A DNA stretch of 64,000 bases from Prosthecobacter sp. (GTDB taxonomy: Bacteria > Verrucomicrobiota > Verrucomicrobiia > Verrucomicrobiales > Verrucomicrobiaceae): positions 124,001-188,000 of the forward strand of contig NZ_JAGRPF010000113.1 of NCBI RefSeq assembly GCF_020439865.1, read 5' to 3'. The position numbers were made by a program, and so were the translations under genes. The notes under the pieces were generated by a model, which was not told the origin of the DNA, made no database searches, and was given only the letters and a program-made list of their open reading frames with translations. Of the stretch, positions 41,929 through 50,837 are shown one piece after another. Numbering within the stretch: the stretch's first letter is position 1; every line of letters begins with the position of its first letter.

Positions 41929-43419
41929 ATGAAATTCATCCTCGCACTCGACCAGGGCACGACCAGTTCACGCGCCATTCTCTTCAATCACGACGGCGGC
42001 ATCGTGGCGACGGCGCAGAAGGAATTCCGGCAGATTTTCCCGAAACCGGGCTGGGTGGAGCACGACGCGCAGGAAATCTGGGCCACGCAGGCGGGTGTCG
42101 CTTCGGAGGTTTTGCACAAGGCGCATGCGAAGGCCTCGGATGTGGCCGCCATCGGCATCACGAATCAGCGGGAGACGGCGGTAGTGTGGGATCGCAAAAC
42201 GGGGAAGCCCGTCTGCAATGCGATCGTGTGGCAGGACCGCCGCACGGCGCCGATGTGCGACAAGATGCGCGCACAGAAGCTCGATCGCTTGATTCAAAAA
42301 AAGACCGGTCTCGTCATCGATGCCTACTTCTCCGCCACGAAGGTGCAGTGGATGCTGCAAAACGTGAAGGGACTCAAAGCGCGCGCCGCGAAGGGCGAAC
42401 TTGCCTTTGGCACGGTCGATTCCTGGCTGCTGTGGAATCTCACCGGCGGCAAGGTGCACGCGACGGATGTGAGCAATGCCTCGCGCACCATGCTCTACGA
42501 CATTCGCAAAGGCGACTGGGATGACGAACTGCTGAAACTCTTCGGCGTTCCGCGTTCCATGTTGCCGGAAGTAAAGGATTCGAGCGGCGTGTTTGGCGAG
42601 ACTTCGCTGCTTGGCGGCAGCATTCCTGTCGCGGGCATCGCGGGCGACCAGCAGTCCGCGCTCTTTGGTCAGGTGTGCACAAAACCGGGTCTGGTGAAGA
42701 ACACCTACGGCACCGGTTGCTTCATGCTGATGAACACCGGCACGAAGCCGATCACCTCGAAGAACAAACTGCTCACCACCATCGCGTGGCGCATCGGCGG
42801 ACGCACGGAGTATGCGCTGGAAGGCAGCGTGTTCATCGCCGGCGCGGCGATTCAGTGGCTGCGCGACGGCCTGGGCATCATCAAGACCGCGCCCGACGTT
42901 GAGGCGCTCGCCGCGAGCGTGCCGGACACGGGCGGCGTTTACATGGTGCCCGCGTTTGCAGGCCTCGGTGCGCCGCATTGGGATGCGTATGCGCGCGGCA
43001 CGCTCGTGGGCATGACGCGCGGCACCACGGCGGCGCACATCGCGCGTGCGGCGCTGGAAGGCATCGCCTTGCAGGTCATGGACATCTTGAAGGCGATGGA
43101 GGCCGATGCGGGCATCAAGCTGAAGGAGCTCCGCGTCGATGGCGGCGCGAGTGTGAACAACCTGCTCATTCAAATGCAGTGCGACTTGCTTGGTGTGCCG
43201 GTGGTGCGTCCGAAGGTGAATGAAACCACCGCGCTCGGTGCCGCGTGCCTCGCAGGTCTCGCTGTCGGCTTCTGGAAGAACGTGGCCAACATCTCGAAGC
43301 ACTGGCAGGTGGACCGCAAATTCAAGCCGGCCATGAAGGCCGCCGCACGCGCCAAAATCACGCAGGGCTGGAATCGTGCGCTCACCCGCGCCAAAGCGTG
43401 GGAGGAAAAAACCGCATGA
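41929..43419 (+). CDS. glpK: Glycerol kinase
   Basis: 496 residues from ATG 41929. FGGY-family kinase that phosphorylates glycerol to glycerol-3-phosphate. Motifs: [15 protein letters not shown] at 6-20, [55 protein letters not shown] and the C-terminal [20 protein letters not shown]. No glpF or glpD is adjacent. The stop is coupled to the next gene by ATGA overlap. Length and motifs are normal, so the assignment is safe. Confidence 0.97.
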   Translation: MKFILALDQGTTSSRAILFNHDGGIVATAQKEFRQIFPKPGWVEHDAQEIWATQAGVASEVLHKAHAKASDVAAIGITNQRETAVVWDRKTGKPVCNAIVWQDRRTAPMCDKMRAQKLDRLIQKKTGLVIDAYFSATKVQWMLQNVKGLKARAAKGELAFGTVDSWLLWNLTGGKVHATDVSNASRTMLYDIRKGDWDDELLKLFGVPRSMLPEVKDSSGVFGETSLLGGSIPVAGIAGDQQSALFGQVCTKPGLVKNTYGTGCFMLMNTGTKPITSKNKLLTTIAWRIGGRTEYALEGSVFIAGAAIQWLRDGLGIIKTAPDVEALAASVPDTGGVYMVPAFAGLGAPHWDAYARGTLVGMTRGTTAAHIARAALEGIALQVMDILKAMEADAGIKLKELRVDGGASVNNLLIQMQCDLLGVPVVRPKVNETTALGAACLAGLAVGFWKNVANISKHWQVDRKFKPAMKAAARAKITQGWNRALTRAKAWEEKTA

Positions 43420-44501
43420 AGCACCGCGAGTGGATCAATCCGCCCTGCCCGCTGCTGCCGGAGGAAAACCGGCATTACGATCACACGGATGTCGAGGCGC
43501 TGAACCACGAGCGCGGCCCGCTGTTTTATGAAACGGCGCTGCACTATGCGCAGAGCCTGTGGCGGGAGGGCTTTCCGGCCAAAAGCATCCTGCTCATCAA
43601 CCGTGCGCTGTCGCTGCCCTTGAAGCGCGACGAGCCGATCCTCGCGAAATGGCCGCTGCCGTATCAGGCGCTCATCTGGATCCTGCAGCACCGCGTCGAG
43701 GGCCAGTTCATCGGCAATCCGCGCCGTCACTGGCAGCATCTCGCCACGCGCATGGTCGAGCCGAACAAGGAGCTGCGCACCTGGCGCGCCTGGGCCTGCT
43801 GGTATCTGGCGAAAACGATCCTGCCGGAGATCGAGTTCCCTTCGGATCTCAAACAAGTCCGCGAGGAAAAGCTCGTGAAGCCCACGCGCGATCAGATCGC
43901 CGCCAATCTGCAGCGGCTCTCACCGGCGAATGATCTCGAGGTGTGGCAGCAGGCATTGCAGACCATCAAAGACGCCATTCATCCGCTGCCCGCGCGCATC
44001 CGCCGCATCGGACCGGACGAACTCACCACCGTGCAGCAGCTCGGGCATGCGATCTGGCTCGCGTGCTACCCCGGCATCATCAGCGACGCGCAGATCCACT
44101 ACATGCTCTCCATCTGGTATCAACCCGGCAACATGGCGCACGAGATGCAGGCGCGCGACGTGTGGTATGCGCTGGTCGAGGTCGAGGGGCGCGGCGCGGT
44201 CGGCTACATCTCGTTTGAAAAGCTCGCGCATGAGCCCGTGCTCTTCATCAACAAGCTCTACCTCCTGCCCGAAGTGCATGGTCTCGGTCTCGGCGGTCTG
44301 ACACTGCGTTGGGCCGAGGACCGCGCCCGCGACCTGCGCTGCAAAAGGGTGCGCCTCCGCGTCAACAAACGCAACGCCGCCGCCATCCGCGCCTACCTCC
44401 GCCATGGCTTCCACTTCACCGAAGACGTCTGCAGCGACATCGGCAGCGGCTTCGTCATGGATGATTATGTGATGGAGAAGGTGGTGGGATCGACAATCTA
44501 A
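43416..44501 (+). CDS. GNAT-family N-acetyltransferase with a long N-terminal extension
   Basis: 361 residues from ATG 43416, overlapping the glpK stop. The C-terminal domain (about 195-360) has the GNAT acetyl-CoA loop: [20 protein letters not shown] (Q/R-x-x-G-x-G/A type), [20 protein letters not shown] and [15 protein letters not shown]. The N-terminal 190 residues ([20 protein letters not shown]...) are helical, repeat-poor and unrecognised. Substrate unknown. Coupling to glpK is by position only, not a known pathway link. Confidence 0.85.
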   Translation: MKHREWINPPCPLLPEENRHYDHTDVEALNHERGPLFYETALHYAQSLWREGFPAKSILLINRALSLPLKRDEPILAKWPLPYQALIWILQHRVEGQFIGNPRRHWQHLATRMVEPNKELRTWRAWACWYLAKTILPEIEFPSDLKQVREEKLVKPTRDQIAANLQRLSPANDLEVWQQALQTIKDAIHPLPARIRRIGPDELTTVQQLGHAIWLACYPGIISDAQIHYMLSIWYQPGNMAHEMQARDVWYALVEVEGRGAVGYISFEKLAHEPVLFINKLYLLPEVHGLGLGGLTLRWAEDRARDLRCKRVRLRVNKRNAAAIRAYLRHGFHFTEDVCSDIGSGFVMDDYVMEKVVGSTI

Positions 44502-44524
44502 AAACTTCTCGGGCAACATTCTTC

Positions 44525-45379
44525 ATGAAACGGTTCGTCAAATTCACCATCTACGAGGCGGAACTAGACTCTGAGGTCTGCGGAAACACGCTGCGTGCAA
44601 AAGAGATGAAGCATCTCAAGAAAAAATGGCCTCAGTTCTTCCCACCCAATTTGGTGGGCTTTCATTTGCAGGATGAACTTGGCGATCCGGTAATCGATGA
44701 TGTGATTAAATACCTGCGCGCCACGGGTCGAGAACCAAACTGGAAGAGAAATCCTAGTGTCCCCCGCGAGCATCCGTCACAGTTTCAAATTGTGGGCGAG
44801 CGCGTCTGGGAGCCGGCCGACTTCGACAGCGCGGCCTATTTTCGCTGGGTCGTCAATGCCAAAGCCTGCGAGGGGAGAAGGCTGCCACCCGATGGCACCT
44901 TCGAGGTCGAGTTTAGTTCCTACCGAGGCAGAAAAATCGGCATCATGCAAAACTACTGGAATCCGATTTGCTCGGTGGAGTGCCGGGCGGAACTCGAAGC
45001 GCAGAAATTCAAGGGACTGTCTTTTCGTCCCGTGCAGGTCAAGAGCCGCAAGCCTGAAAAGCTCGTGCTCTGGCAAGTTTGGAGCAGCATCACACTGCCT
45101 CCAGTGCTTAACAAGGTGACGGGTTTAGAGGGCGAGCCATTTGATCCGGCCACCAGCAAGGTGTGCAGCATTGACGATTTGTACCGTCCTCCTGAGTATC
45201 GCTTTCCCATCGCCAAAGTGAAAGAACTCGAGCCTTTCGACATCGCCTTGACCACTGAGTGCTGGGGCGGCTCTCCAGCCCACTTCCGCGAACCGGCTAT
45301 CATCGTCTCCCGTCGGTTCCGTGAGTGGTTCATGACGCAAAAGATACCGGTGGAGTGGTGGCCGGTGGCATTGGAGTAG
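44525..45379 (+). CDS. Protein of unknown function
   Basis: 284 residues (MKRFVKFTIYEAELDSEVCG). Cytoplasmic by appearance: no signal, no membrane helix, acidic and basic residues balanced. The second half (FSSYRGRKIGIMQNYWNPIC and following, with a C-terminal region ending VEWWPVALE) has the general look of the Myxococcus double-CXXCG family, which is linked to toxin immunity, but the CXXCG cysteine pairs are absent. I rate that resemblance as weak. It lies 23 bases after the GNAT gene and precedes the palindromic element, so it is at the end of the glpK group. Confidence 0.65.
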   Translation: MKRFVKFTIYEAELDSEVCGNTLRAKEMKHLKKKWPQFFPPNLVGFHLQDELGDPVIDDVIKYLRATGREPNWKRNPSVPREHPSQFQIVGERVWEPADFDSAAYFRWVVNAKACEGRRLPPDGTFEVEFSSYRGRKIGIMQNYWNPICSVECRAELEAQKFKGLSFRPVQVKSRKPEKLVLWQVWSSITLPPVLNKVTGLEGEPFDPATSKVCSIDDLYRPPEYRFPIAKVKELEPFDIALTTECWGGSPAHFREPAIIVSRRFREWFMTQKIPVEWWPVALE

Positions 45380-45430
45380 GCCGCCAACCTTCTCCGCCAT
45401 TATTCGCGCATGCAGCGAGGTTGTTTGAGA

Positions 45431-45585
45431 AGGAGCGCACGCGTCCCGCGTGCTGACTTCAGCGTCCCCGCTGAAGTCCGTTCCAAGATGTGTTTGGGTC
45501 GCAGAATGTTGAGAGGGGAATCGCTCATCCTCGGACGGTTTCCCGCGAGGACGCGTGAAACGGCACGCGGGACGCGTGCGCTCCT
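45431..45585. repeat. 155-base palindromic element with 23-base perfect terminal inverted repeats
   Basis: The two ends (45431-45453 and 45563-45585) are exact reverse complements over 23 bases; the left end begins AGGAGCGCACGCGTCCCGCG. Inside, ACTTCAGCG-TCCC-CGCTGAAGT forms a nine-pair hairpin (45456-45477), and a GTTTC...GAAAC pair lies near the right end. There is no coding sequence inside and no transposase near. It sits between the unknown gene 44525-45379 and recG. The form fits a MITE or REP-like repeat. Confidence 0.85.
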
Positions 45586-45620
45586 GTTGACACTTGCGAG
45601 GACGCATTCCATCTCAGGCT

Positions 45621-47711
45621 GTGATTCCACTCGATTTATCTCTCGCCGAAGTTCCTGGTCTGCCCGCGCATGCGGCGCGGACGTTGGCGAAGGAGGGCGT
45701 CAAAACGGTGGCGGATGTGGTGTGGCATCTGCCGTTCCGGCATGAGGACCGGCGGCAGATGCAGGCGCTGGCGTTCCAGTCGGGGTTGCTGCCGTCCTGC
45801 CATCATGTGCTGGTGACGAAGACGGGAAACAAGTTTTTCGGCCGCCGTTCGGGCATGTTTGAGGCGGTGGTGCAGCATGCGGGCGGGATGCTGGGTCAGC
45901 AGCTCACCCTGCGCTGGTGGAACATGCCGTTCATGAGCCGCGTGATCGCGGAGGGGATGGAATTGATCGTGTATGGCGTGATCAAGGACACGAAGGGCCG
46001 ACTGAGCATGGCGCATCCCGAGTATGAGATCGCCAAAGGCGGTGCGGACGACGATGCGGAGCAGATTCACACCGGGCGCATCACGCCGATCTACCGCCTG
46101 AAGGGTGCGATGACGCAGAAGGCGCTGCGCGTGGCGGCGTGGCATGTGATTCAGGCGTTGCCGGATTCCTTTGTGGACGACCTGCTGCCGACGCCAAGCG
46201 CCGAGGGTGAGTTCGCGGGACTGACGCGATCGCTGGCGCTGCGCGAGGTGCATTTTCCTTCGAGCATGGAGAAGCTGGAGCAGGCGCGGCGCTATCTCGC
46301 GCTGGAGGAGTTTTACGGCTATCAGCTTCGCGTGGCGCGGCGAAAGCGGCGCGTGATCGAATCCGGTGGTCGTGCGCAGAAGGGCACCGGCGAGCTGCTG
46401 CGCGATTTTTTCAACGAGCTGCCCTTCCAGCTCACAACTGCGCAGCAGCGCTGCCTGGACGAGATTCATCGCGATATGGCCTCGGGAAATCCGATGAACC
46501 GCCTGCTGCATGGCGATGTGGGCAGCGGCAAGACGGTGGTGGCCTTTGCGGCGATGCTGCGCGCGGTCGAGTCCGGTCGTCAGGCCGTGCTGATGGCGCC
46601 GACGCAGATCCTGGCCGAGCAGCATGCGCGCAACGCCCGCAAGTGGCTGGAGCCGCTGGGTCTGCGTGTGGCCTTGCGAACAGGCAACAAGCGCGAGGAC
46701 GGTGATGATTTCGAATTGATGCGCGGCAAGTTGAGCGAGGGAAAGGCGGAGATCGTCATCGGCACGCACGCGCTGCTGCATGATGCGGAGCTGATGCACA
46801 ACACGGGCATCGTGGTCATCGATGAGCAGCACAAGTTTGGCGTGGCGCAGCGGGCGAAGCTAATCCGCAAGGGCGACACGCCGGACGTGCTGGTGATGAC
46901 GGCGACGCCGATTCCGCGTACGCTCACGCTGACGATCTACGGCGATCTGGAAGTCTCGACGATCGACCAGAAGCCGCGCGACGGCGTGAAGATCGTCACA
47001 AAGGTGAGACCGAAGACGAAGCTGAAGGACGCGGCGAAGTTTTTGCGGGAGCAGATCGAGGAAGGGCGCCAGGGCTATATCGTGTACGCGTTGATCGATG
47101 AATCGGAGAAGCTGGAGGCCGGTGCGGCGACGAAAGGACACGAGGAATGGTCCAAGCTGCTCGCGCCGTGCGAAGTCGGGCTGCTGCATGGTCGCATGAG
47201 CGCGGAGGAGAAGGAGGATGTGATGAAACGCTTCCGCGCGGGCAAGCTGGACGCGCTGGTTTCGACGACGGTGATCGAGGTGGGCATCGACGTGCCGAAC
47301 GCAACGGTGATGTTCATTCACGATGCGGGCCGGTTCGGCCTCGCGCAGCTTCATCAGCTCCGCGGTCGCATCGGGCGTGGGGCGCACACGAGCTACTGCG
47401 TGTTGTTTGTCGATGATAAGGACACCGACAACCGCCAGCGACTCGCGATCATGGAGGAGACGAGCGACGGCTTCCAAATCGCCGAGGAAGATCTGCGACG
47501 TCGTGGTCCGGGTGATGTTCTCGGCCATGCGCAGAGCGGTCAGGCGCCGCTGCTGTTTGGCGAACTGCTGGCAGACACGCGTCTTGTGCGTCTGGCGCGG
47601 CAACTTGCTGAGAAGACGCTGGATGAAGATCCGCAGTTGCAGCGTCCGGCCTTGGCGGCGTTCCGGGAGGAACCGGTGGGGGTGGAAAAGGCACAGGCGA
47701 TGATGCAATGA
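45621..47711 (+). CDS. recG: ATP-dependent DNA helicase RecG
   Basis: 696 residues from GTG 45621 (VIPLDLSLAEVPGLPAHAAR); a TTG at 45594 lies against the palindromic element and is less likely. RecG reverses stalled forks and resolves recombination intermediates. The N-terminal wedge (about 55-160) contains LPFRHEDRR; motor domain 1 has Walker A GDVGSGKT at 298-305 and DEQH at 401-404; motor domain 2 carries STTVIEVGIDVPNATVMFIH and QLHQLRGRIGRG. The C-terminal RecG wedge-binding part is present. Full length for the family. Confidence 0.95.
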   Translation: MIPLDLSLAEVPGLPAHAARTLAKEGVKTVADVVWHLPFRHEDRRQMQALAFQSGLLPSCHHVLVTKTGNKFFGRRSGMFEAVVQHAGGMLGQQLTLRWWNMPFMSRVIAEGMELIVYGVIKDTKGRLSMAHPEYEIAKGGADDDAEQIHTGRITPIYRLKGAMTQKALRVAAWHVIQALPDSFVDDLLPTPSAEGEFAGLTRSLALREVHFPSSMEKLEQARRYLALEEFYGYQLRVARRKRRVIESGGRAQKGTGELLRDFFNELPFQLTTAQQRCLDEIHRDMASGNPMNRLLHGDVGSGKTVVAFAAMLRAVESGRQAVLMAPTQILAEQHARNARKWLEPLGLRVALRTGNKREDGDDFELMRGKLSEGKAEIVIGTHALLHDAELMHNTGIVVIDEQHKFGVAQRAKLIRKGDTPDVLVMTATPIPRTLTLTIYGDLEVSTIDQKPRDGVKIVTKVRPKTKLKDAAKFLREQIEEGRQGYIVYALIDESEKLEAGAATKGHEEWSKLLAPCEVGLLHGRMSAEEKEDVMKRFRAGKLDALVSTTVIEVGIDVPNATVMFIHDAGRFGLAQLHQLRGRIGRGAHTSYCVLFVDDKDTDNRQRLAIMEETSDGFQIAEEDLRRRGPGDVLGHAQSGQAPLLFGELLADTRLVRLARQLAEKTLDEDPQLQRPALAAFREEPVGVEKAQAMMQ

Positions 47712-47804
47712 TGCTCAGGGAGGCTGTTTGATAAATCTTCCAAGTTATGGTTTGTTTAAGAAAGCTTGACGAATCGAGGTTTTGCCCGGTCAGTACCGTG
47801 TGTC

Positions 47805-48584
47805 ATGCATCCTCTTGCCCCCAGCCGAGCGCCTGTTGCGCTCATTGATCAGACCGAGGTCGCTCGTCAGCGGCGTCGGCGGGGGAAGCCGCGTGTCGAA
47901 ATGATGCGTCTGGCTGTGATTCTGGTGGCCGGATCGGCGGTGGCGTCGGGAGTTTGGTGGCTGAGGGAGGAGACGCCTCATCCGCATCCCGAGGAGGCGG
48001 TTCGGGAATCTCCGCTGGTGGAGGCGAGGAGTCTGAAACCGCTGCTAGAAACGACCCAACCGGCGAAAATGGCGGCCTATGCGATGAAAAAGGATGCCGG
48101 TATGGCGAATCGCGCACCTGTGGAAGTGCGCATGGAGATTCCGGAGCCTGTGGCGTTGCCAGTGTGGTTGGTGGCCGATGGCGCGAGATCGGCGGAACTG
48201 CTGCGGCAGGAACTGCGTGAACGCGGTGCCAGGCAGATGGGCAAGGCGGTGCGTCTGGCGATGCTGAATGTGGCCGAACTTCTTGCCATGGATGAAGAGG
48301 CTTGGGACACGGGTCTGAAGACGGTGGCGGCCAACGAGAACCAGACTTCGGCACTGCTGCTGACGTTTTATCTCCACTATTTGGATCACGGTGGCGATGC
48401 CGCAGGAGTGGCCGCTTTGCGCAAGGCCGTTAACGACGGGGTGCCGCAGGCGCGCGCGGTCAGAGAGCATGTGCTGGCCGGGCGAAGTGTGGAGGAGTTT
48501 GAGCGGGAGATGGGTGCGGCGTTTGCTGCGGCGGGAATCGAACTGCATTTCACGCGACGGGGCGGAGCGGTGTTCCATCCGTGA
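47805..48584 (+). CDS. Single-pass membrane protein of unknown function
   Basis: 259 residues from ATG 47805; a TTG 39 bases upstream is in frame. A basic N-terminus (RQRRRRGKPRVE) precedes one membrane helix (about 34-52, LAVILVAGSAVASGVWW). The rest is an Ala/Glu/Arg-rich helical domain (ARSAELLRQELRERGARQMG, KAVRLAMLNVAELLAMDEEA). No motif is recognised. It lies 93 bases after recG and 61 before the PIN/TRAM gene on the same strand; no functional link can be claimed. Confidence 0.65.
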   Translation: MHPLAPSRAPVALIDQTEVARQRRRRGKPRVEMMRLAVILVAGSAVASGVWWLREETPHPHPEEAVRESPLVEARSLKPLLETTQPAKMAAYAMKKDAGMANRAPVEVRMEIPEPVALPVWLVADGARSAELLRQELRERGARQMGKAVRLAMLNVAELLAMDEEAWDTGLKTVAANENQTSALLLTFYLHYLDHGGDAAGVAALRKAVNDGVPQARAVREHVLAGRSVEEFEREMGAAFAAAGIELHFTRRGGAVFHP

Positions 48585-48645
48585 GGAATTCCGGGGAGAA
48601 TCCTTTTGCTCGACCGATGTTTCGCATTAATCCCTGAGCATCTGC

Positions 48646-49674
48646 ATGAAAACCTCCTGGCCCATACGCCTCGTGCGCGCCCTCTTCTTTGCCTTCTCGG
48701 TTTTCATCGGCATGGCGATCGCGATGGGGCTGGATCAGGAAGCGTGGAAGGGGGCGGTGAGCGGAGCCGTCTTTATGGGACTGCTTTTGGTGCTGGATGC
48801 CATTTTTGTGCAGTTCACTCTGCGTGATTTTTCGCATGCTACTTTGGGTTTGGCGGTCGGATTGTTCTGTGCATGGCTGATCACAAGAGTGGGTGTCTTC
48901 CAGCTCGCGTACTTTCAGAATCACGCGGACGGCGAGGCGTTGCAAAATGTGGTCGAGATCTGTGTCTATGGCACATTTGCTTTTTTCGGTGTCACTTTTG
49001 CCCTGCGCAGTGATCGGGATCAGTTTGCTTTCCTGATTCCCTATGTGCGTTTTCGGCGAGATGGTTCCGAAGGCGAGCCGATGTTGCTGGACGTGAATGC
49101 GGTCGTCGACGCCCGGCTGCCGGGAGTGTTTGCCACTGGTTTTCTCAGCGGTGCGGTGGTGGTGCCGCGCTGTGTTTTGGATGAGCTTCAGCGGCTCTCA
49201 GATTCCACCGAGCCGGCGGAAACACTGAGAGGCAAGCGTGGTCTCGAGATGATGGAGAAGCTGCGTGCCCGGCCGGAGATGCAAGTTTCCATTCATGAGG
49301 ATGGCGCCGGAGCGACGGACGTTCCTCTGGAAACGAGGTTGGTGACGCTGGCACGCGAGCTCAATGCGCGCCTGCTGACCAATGACGACAATCTCGCCAA
49401 AGTGGCGCGTCTGCGCGGCATCACGGTGCTCAGCTTTCGCGAGCTCGCGGCAGCGCTGAATCCTGAGCTCGGTGTCGGGGATGAACTTCGGCTGGCGCTG
49501 ACGAAACCGGGCAAGGACAAGAACCAGGCCGTGGGATACCTGCCGGATGGCGCAATGATTGTCGTAAACAATGCCTCCGCCCAGATCGGTCAGACGGTGG
49601 ATGTGGTGGTCTCAGGCACTTTGCCGACAAGCGCGGGACGTCTGGTCTTTGCGGAGATCAAACCAGCGTCGTAA
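48646..49674 (+). CDS. PIN/TRAM-domain membrane protein (YacL-like)
   Basis: 342 residues. Four membrane helices (about 9-28, 40-58, 66-84, 104-120) precede a PIN nuclease-fold domain (about 145-265): LLDVNAVVDARLPG with D149 and D155, CVLDELQRLSD (E180), and LLTNDDNLAKVARLRG with D247/D248. A TRAM domain follows (about 285-340). This is the YacL/PRC-barrel-less layout found in many bacteria. Whether it is an active RNase is not established; the acidic residues are present. The 3' end overlaps the PEP-CTERM gene by 17 bases. Confidence 0.9.
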   Translation: MKTSWPIRLVRALFFAFSVFIGMAIAMGLDQEAWKGAVSGAVFMGLLLVLDAIFVQFTLRDFSHATLGLAVGLFCAWLITRVGVFQLAYFQNHADGEALQNVVEICVYGTFAFFGVTFALRSDRDQFAFLIPYVRFRRDGSEGEPMLLDVNAVVDARLPGVFATGFLSGAVVVPRCVLDELQRLSDSTEPAETLRGKRGLEMMEKLRARPEMQVSIHEDGAGATDVPLETRLVTLARELNARLLTNDDNLAKVARLRGITVLSFRELAAALNPELGVGDELRLALTKPGKDKNQAVGYLPDGAMIVVNNASAQIGQTVDVVVSGTLPTSAGRLVFAEIKPAS

Positions 49675-50677
49675 AACGTCTGCGCCGCAACAGACTGCCG
49701 GCGGCAGCGAGCAATATCAGGAAAGCCGACTGCGGCTCCGGCACCACGGCGATGGACATTATGGCCGCCGCATTCGTCGAGATGCGCGAGGCGTACATGC
49801 TTGAGGGGTTGTCCAACGGCAGGTCGGGGATAAGTGTCCAGCCGAACGCATCCGACCCTTGGTAGAGCCCGCCACGATCAAACAAGGCGGCGTCGAATTC
49901 GGAACCGTCTCCCACGATGTTGTTGGTGTCGAACTGGCCGTCGATGCTGTAGTTGATGCCCGCCAGTTTCCACACACCGCCGTCGTTGACAAACACACCG
50001 CCGCCGGAATCGCCATTGGATAGCGTGGCTTCTTCCACGGTGCCGCTGGCGCTGAAATTCGCCGTGAGCAGGTCGCCGAGAGCACTGGAGTAAACGCCGC
50101 TCACCGTGTTGCTGCCCCAGCGTGTGATGCCGTCGGGCGAACTGTCCTCCCAACCGTGCAAAACGCCGCTCACCATGACGTCTGCTCCGCGTGGACCGCC
50201 GCGTCCCATCGTCACCATGGTCAGTCCCACCTCGAGAGATCCGGTGTAGAGCGGCGCATAATTCGAAAAGTATTCCTGCACCTTGAAAATTCGCAGGTCG
50301 GTGCCCGCGATGTCCCAATAACCGATGCCGCTGTTCACCGTGGTGTCGATGTTGTAGGTGACGTCCGAACCGCCGTTGAAGATGCCGCTTTGCGTGAAGG
50401 TGGTTCCCTGTGTGCCGAAGTGCTGCGCGGTAATAAAGTACTGCGGAGCGATCATGGTTCCGAGATACGCACCATAGAGGCCTTCATACTGCCAGCCCGA
50501 ATCCTCGAAGGCGCCAGTGGGTGCCGTGGTGTTATGATTCGAATCTGCCGTGTCGTAGAATAACACCGCGCTGCATGGCTCGATGCTCAGGCAAAACACC
50601 GCCAGCATGCAGAACAGGATGCGCGAGCATGAGGCGGTTGAAGATTTGGACGGCACGAACATTAAGTACCATCTCAT
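49658..50677 (-). CDS. PEP-CTERM-sorted trypsin-like serine protease
   Basis: 339 residues with a signal peptide (about 1-38; ATG 50677, second ATG at 50662). The S1 chymotrypsin-like triad is visible: H86 in FITAQHFG, D127 in AGTDLRIF, S224 in NGDSGGGVFV. The C-terminus is a PEP-CTERM sorting tail: VVPEPQSAFLILLAAAGSLL then RRRR at about 312-334. PEP-CTERM proteins are processed by exosortase and placed at the cell surface, commonly in bacteria with EPS loci like the one here. Exosortase is not in this window. The residues between the His and Asp are short compared with eukaryotic trypsin, and substrate is unknown. Confidence 0.88.
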   Translation of the reverse strand: MRWYLMFVPSKSSTASCSRILFCMLAVFCLSIEPCSAVLFYDTADSNHNTTAPTGAFEDSGWQYEGLYGAYLGTMIAPQYFITAQHFGTQGTTFTQSGIFNGGSDVTYNIDTTVNSGIGYWDIAGTDLRIFKVQEYFSNYAPLYTGSLEVGLTMVTMGRGGPRGADVMVSGVLHGWEDSSPDGITRWGSNTVSGVYSSALGDLLTANFSASGTVEEATLSNGDSGGGVFVNDGGVWKLAGINYSIDGQFDTNNIVGDGSEFDAALFDRGGLYQGSDAFGWTLIPDLPLDNPSSMYASRISTNAAAIMSIAVVPEPQSAFLILLAAAGSLLRRRRFTTLV

Positions 50678-50691
50678 TACTTGTTTGAATT

Positions 50692-50719
50692 ACCATAAAA
50701 CTTTGCTGAGAGCCTTCAA
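50692..50719 (-). promoter_or_regulatory. Possible promoter of the PEP-CTERM protease gene
   Basis: Read on the reverse strand, TTGAAG (-35) and TATGGT (-10) are separated by 16 bases in an AT-richer gap upstream of the gene. The -10 box ends 15 bases before the ATG at 50677. The match to sigma70 consensus is moderate. Confidence 0.3.
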
Positions 50720-50837
50720 AATCATGTCTTTGGCGGTAGGCATACAGCTATGCGTGCTTACCTGATGGAGGCTCGTCGAAATCGCGCCTCGACACTCCGG
50801 TCATTTTTGTTATGGATGCCACGTTTGTGACTCAAAA

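Noticed and set aside
41968..43302. Long reverse open frame opposite glycerol kinase
   Set aside because: GlpK motifs are complete on the forward strand; the antisense product is Arg/His-rich with no domain.
45431..45585. Insertion sequence or toxin-antitoxin coding region in the palindromic element
   Set aside because: No start-to-stop coding frame with plausible product inside; only inverted repeats and hairpins.
45636..46832. Long reverse open frame opposite recG
   Set aside because: RecG motifs are complete; the antisense frame is low-complexity His/Arg/Gln-rich.
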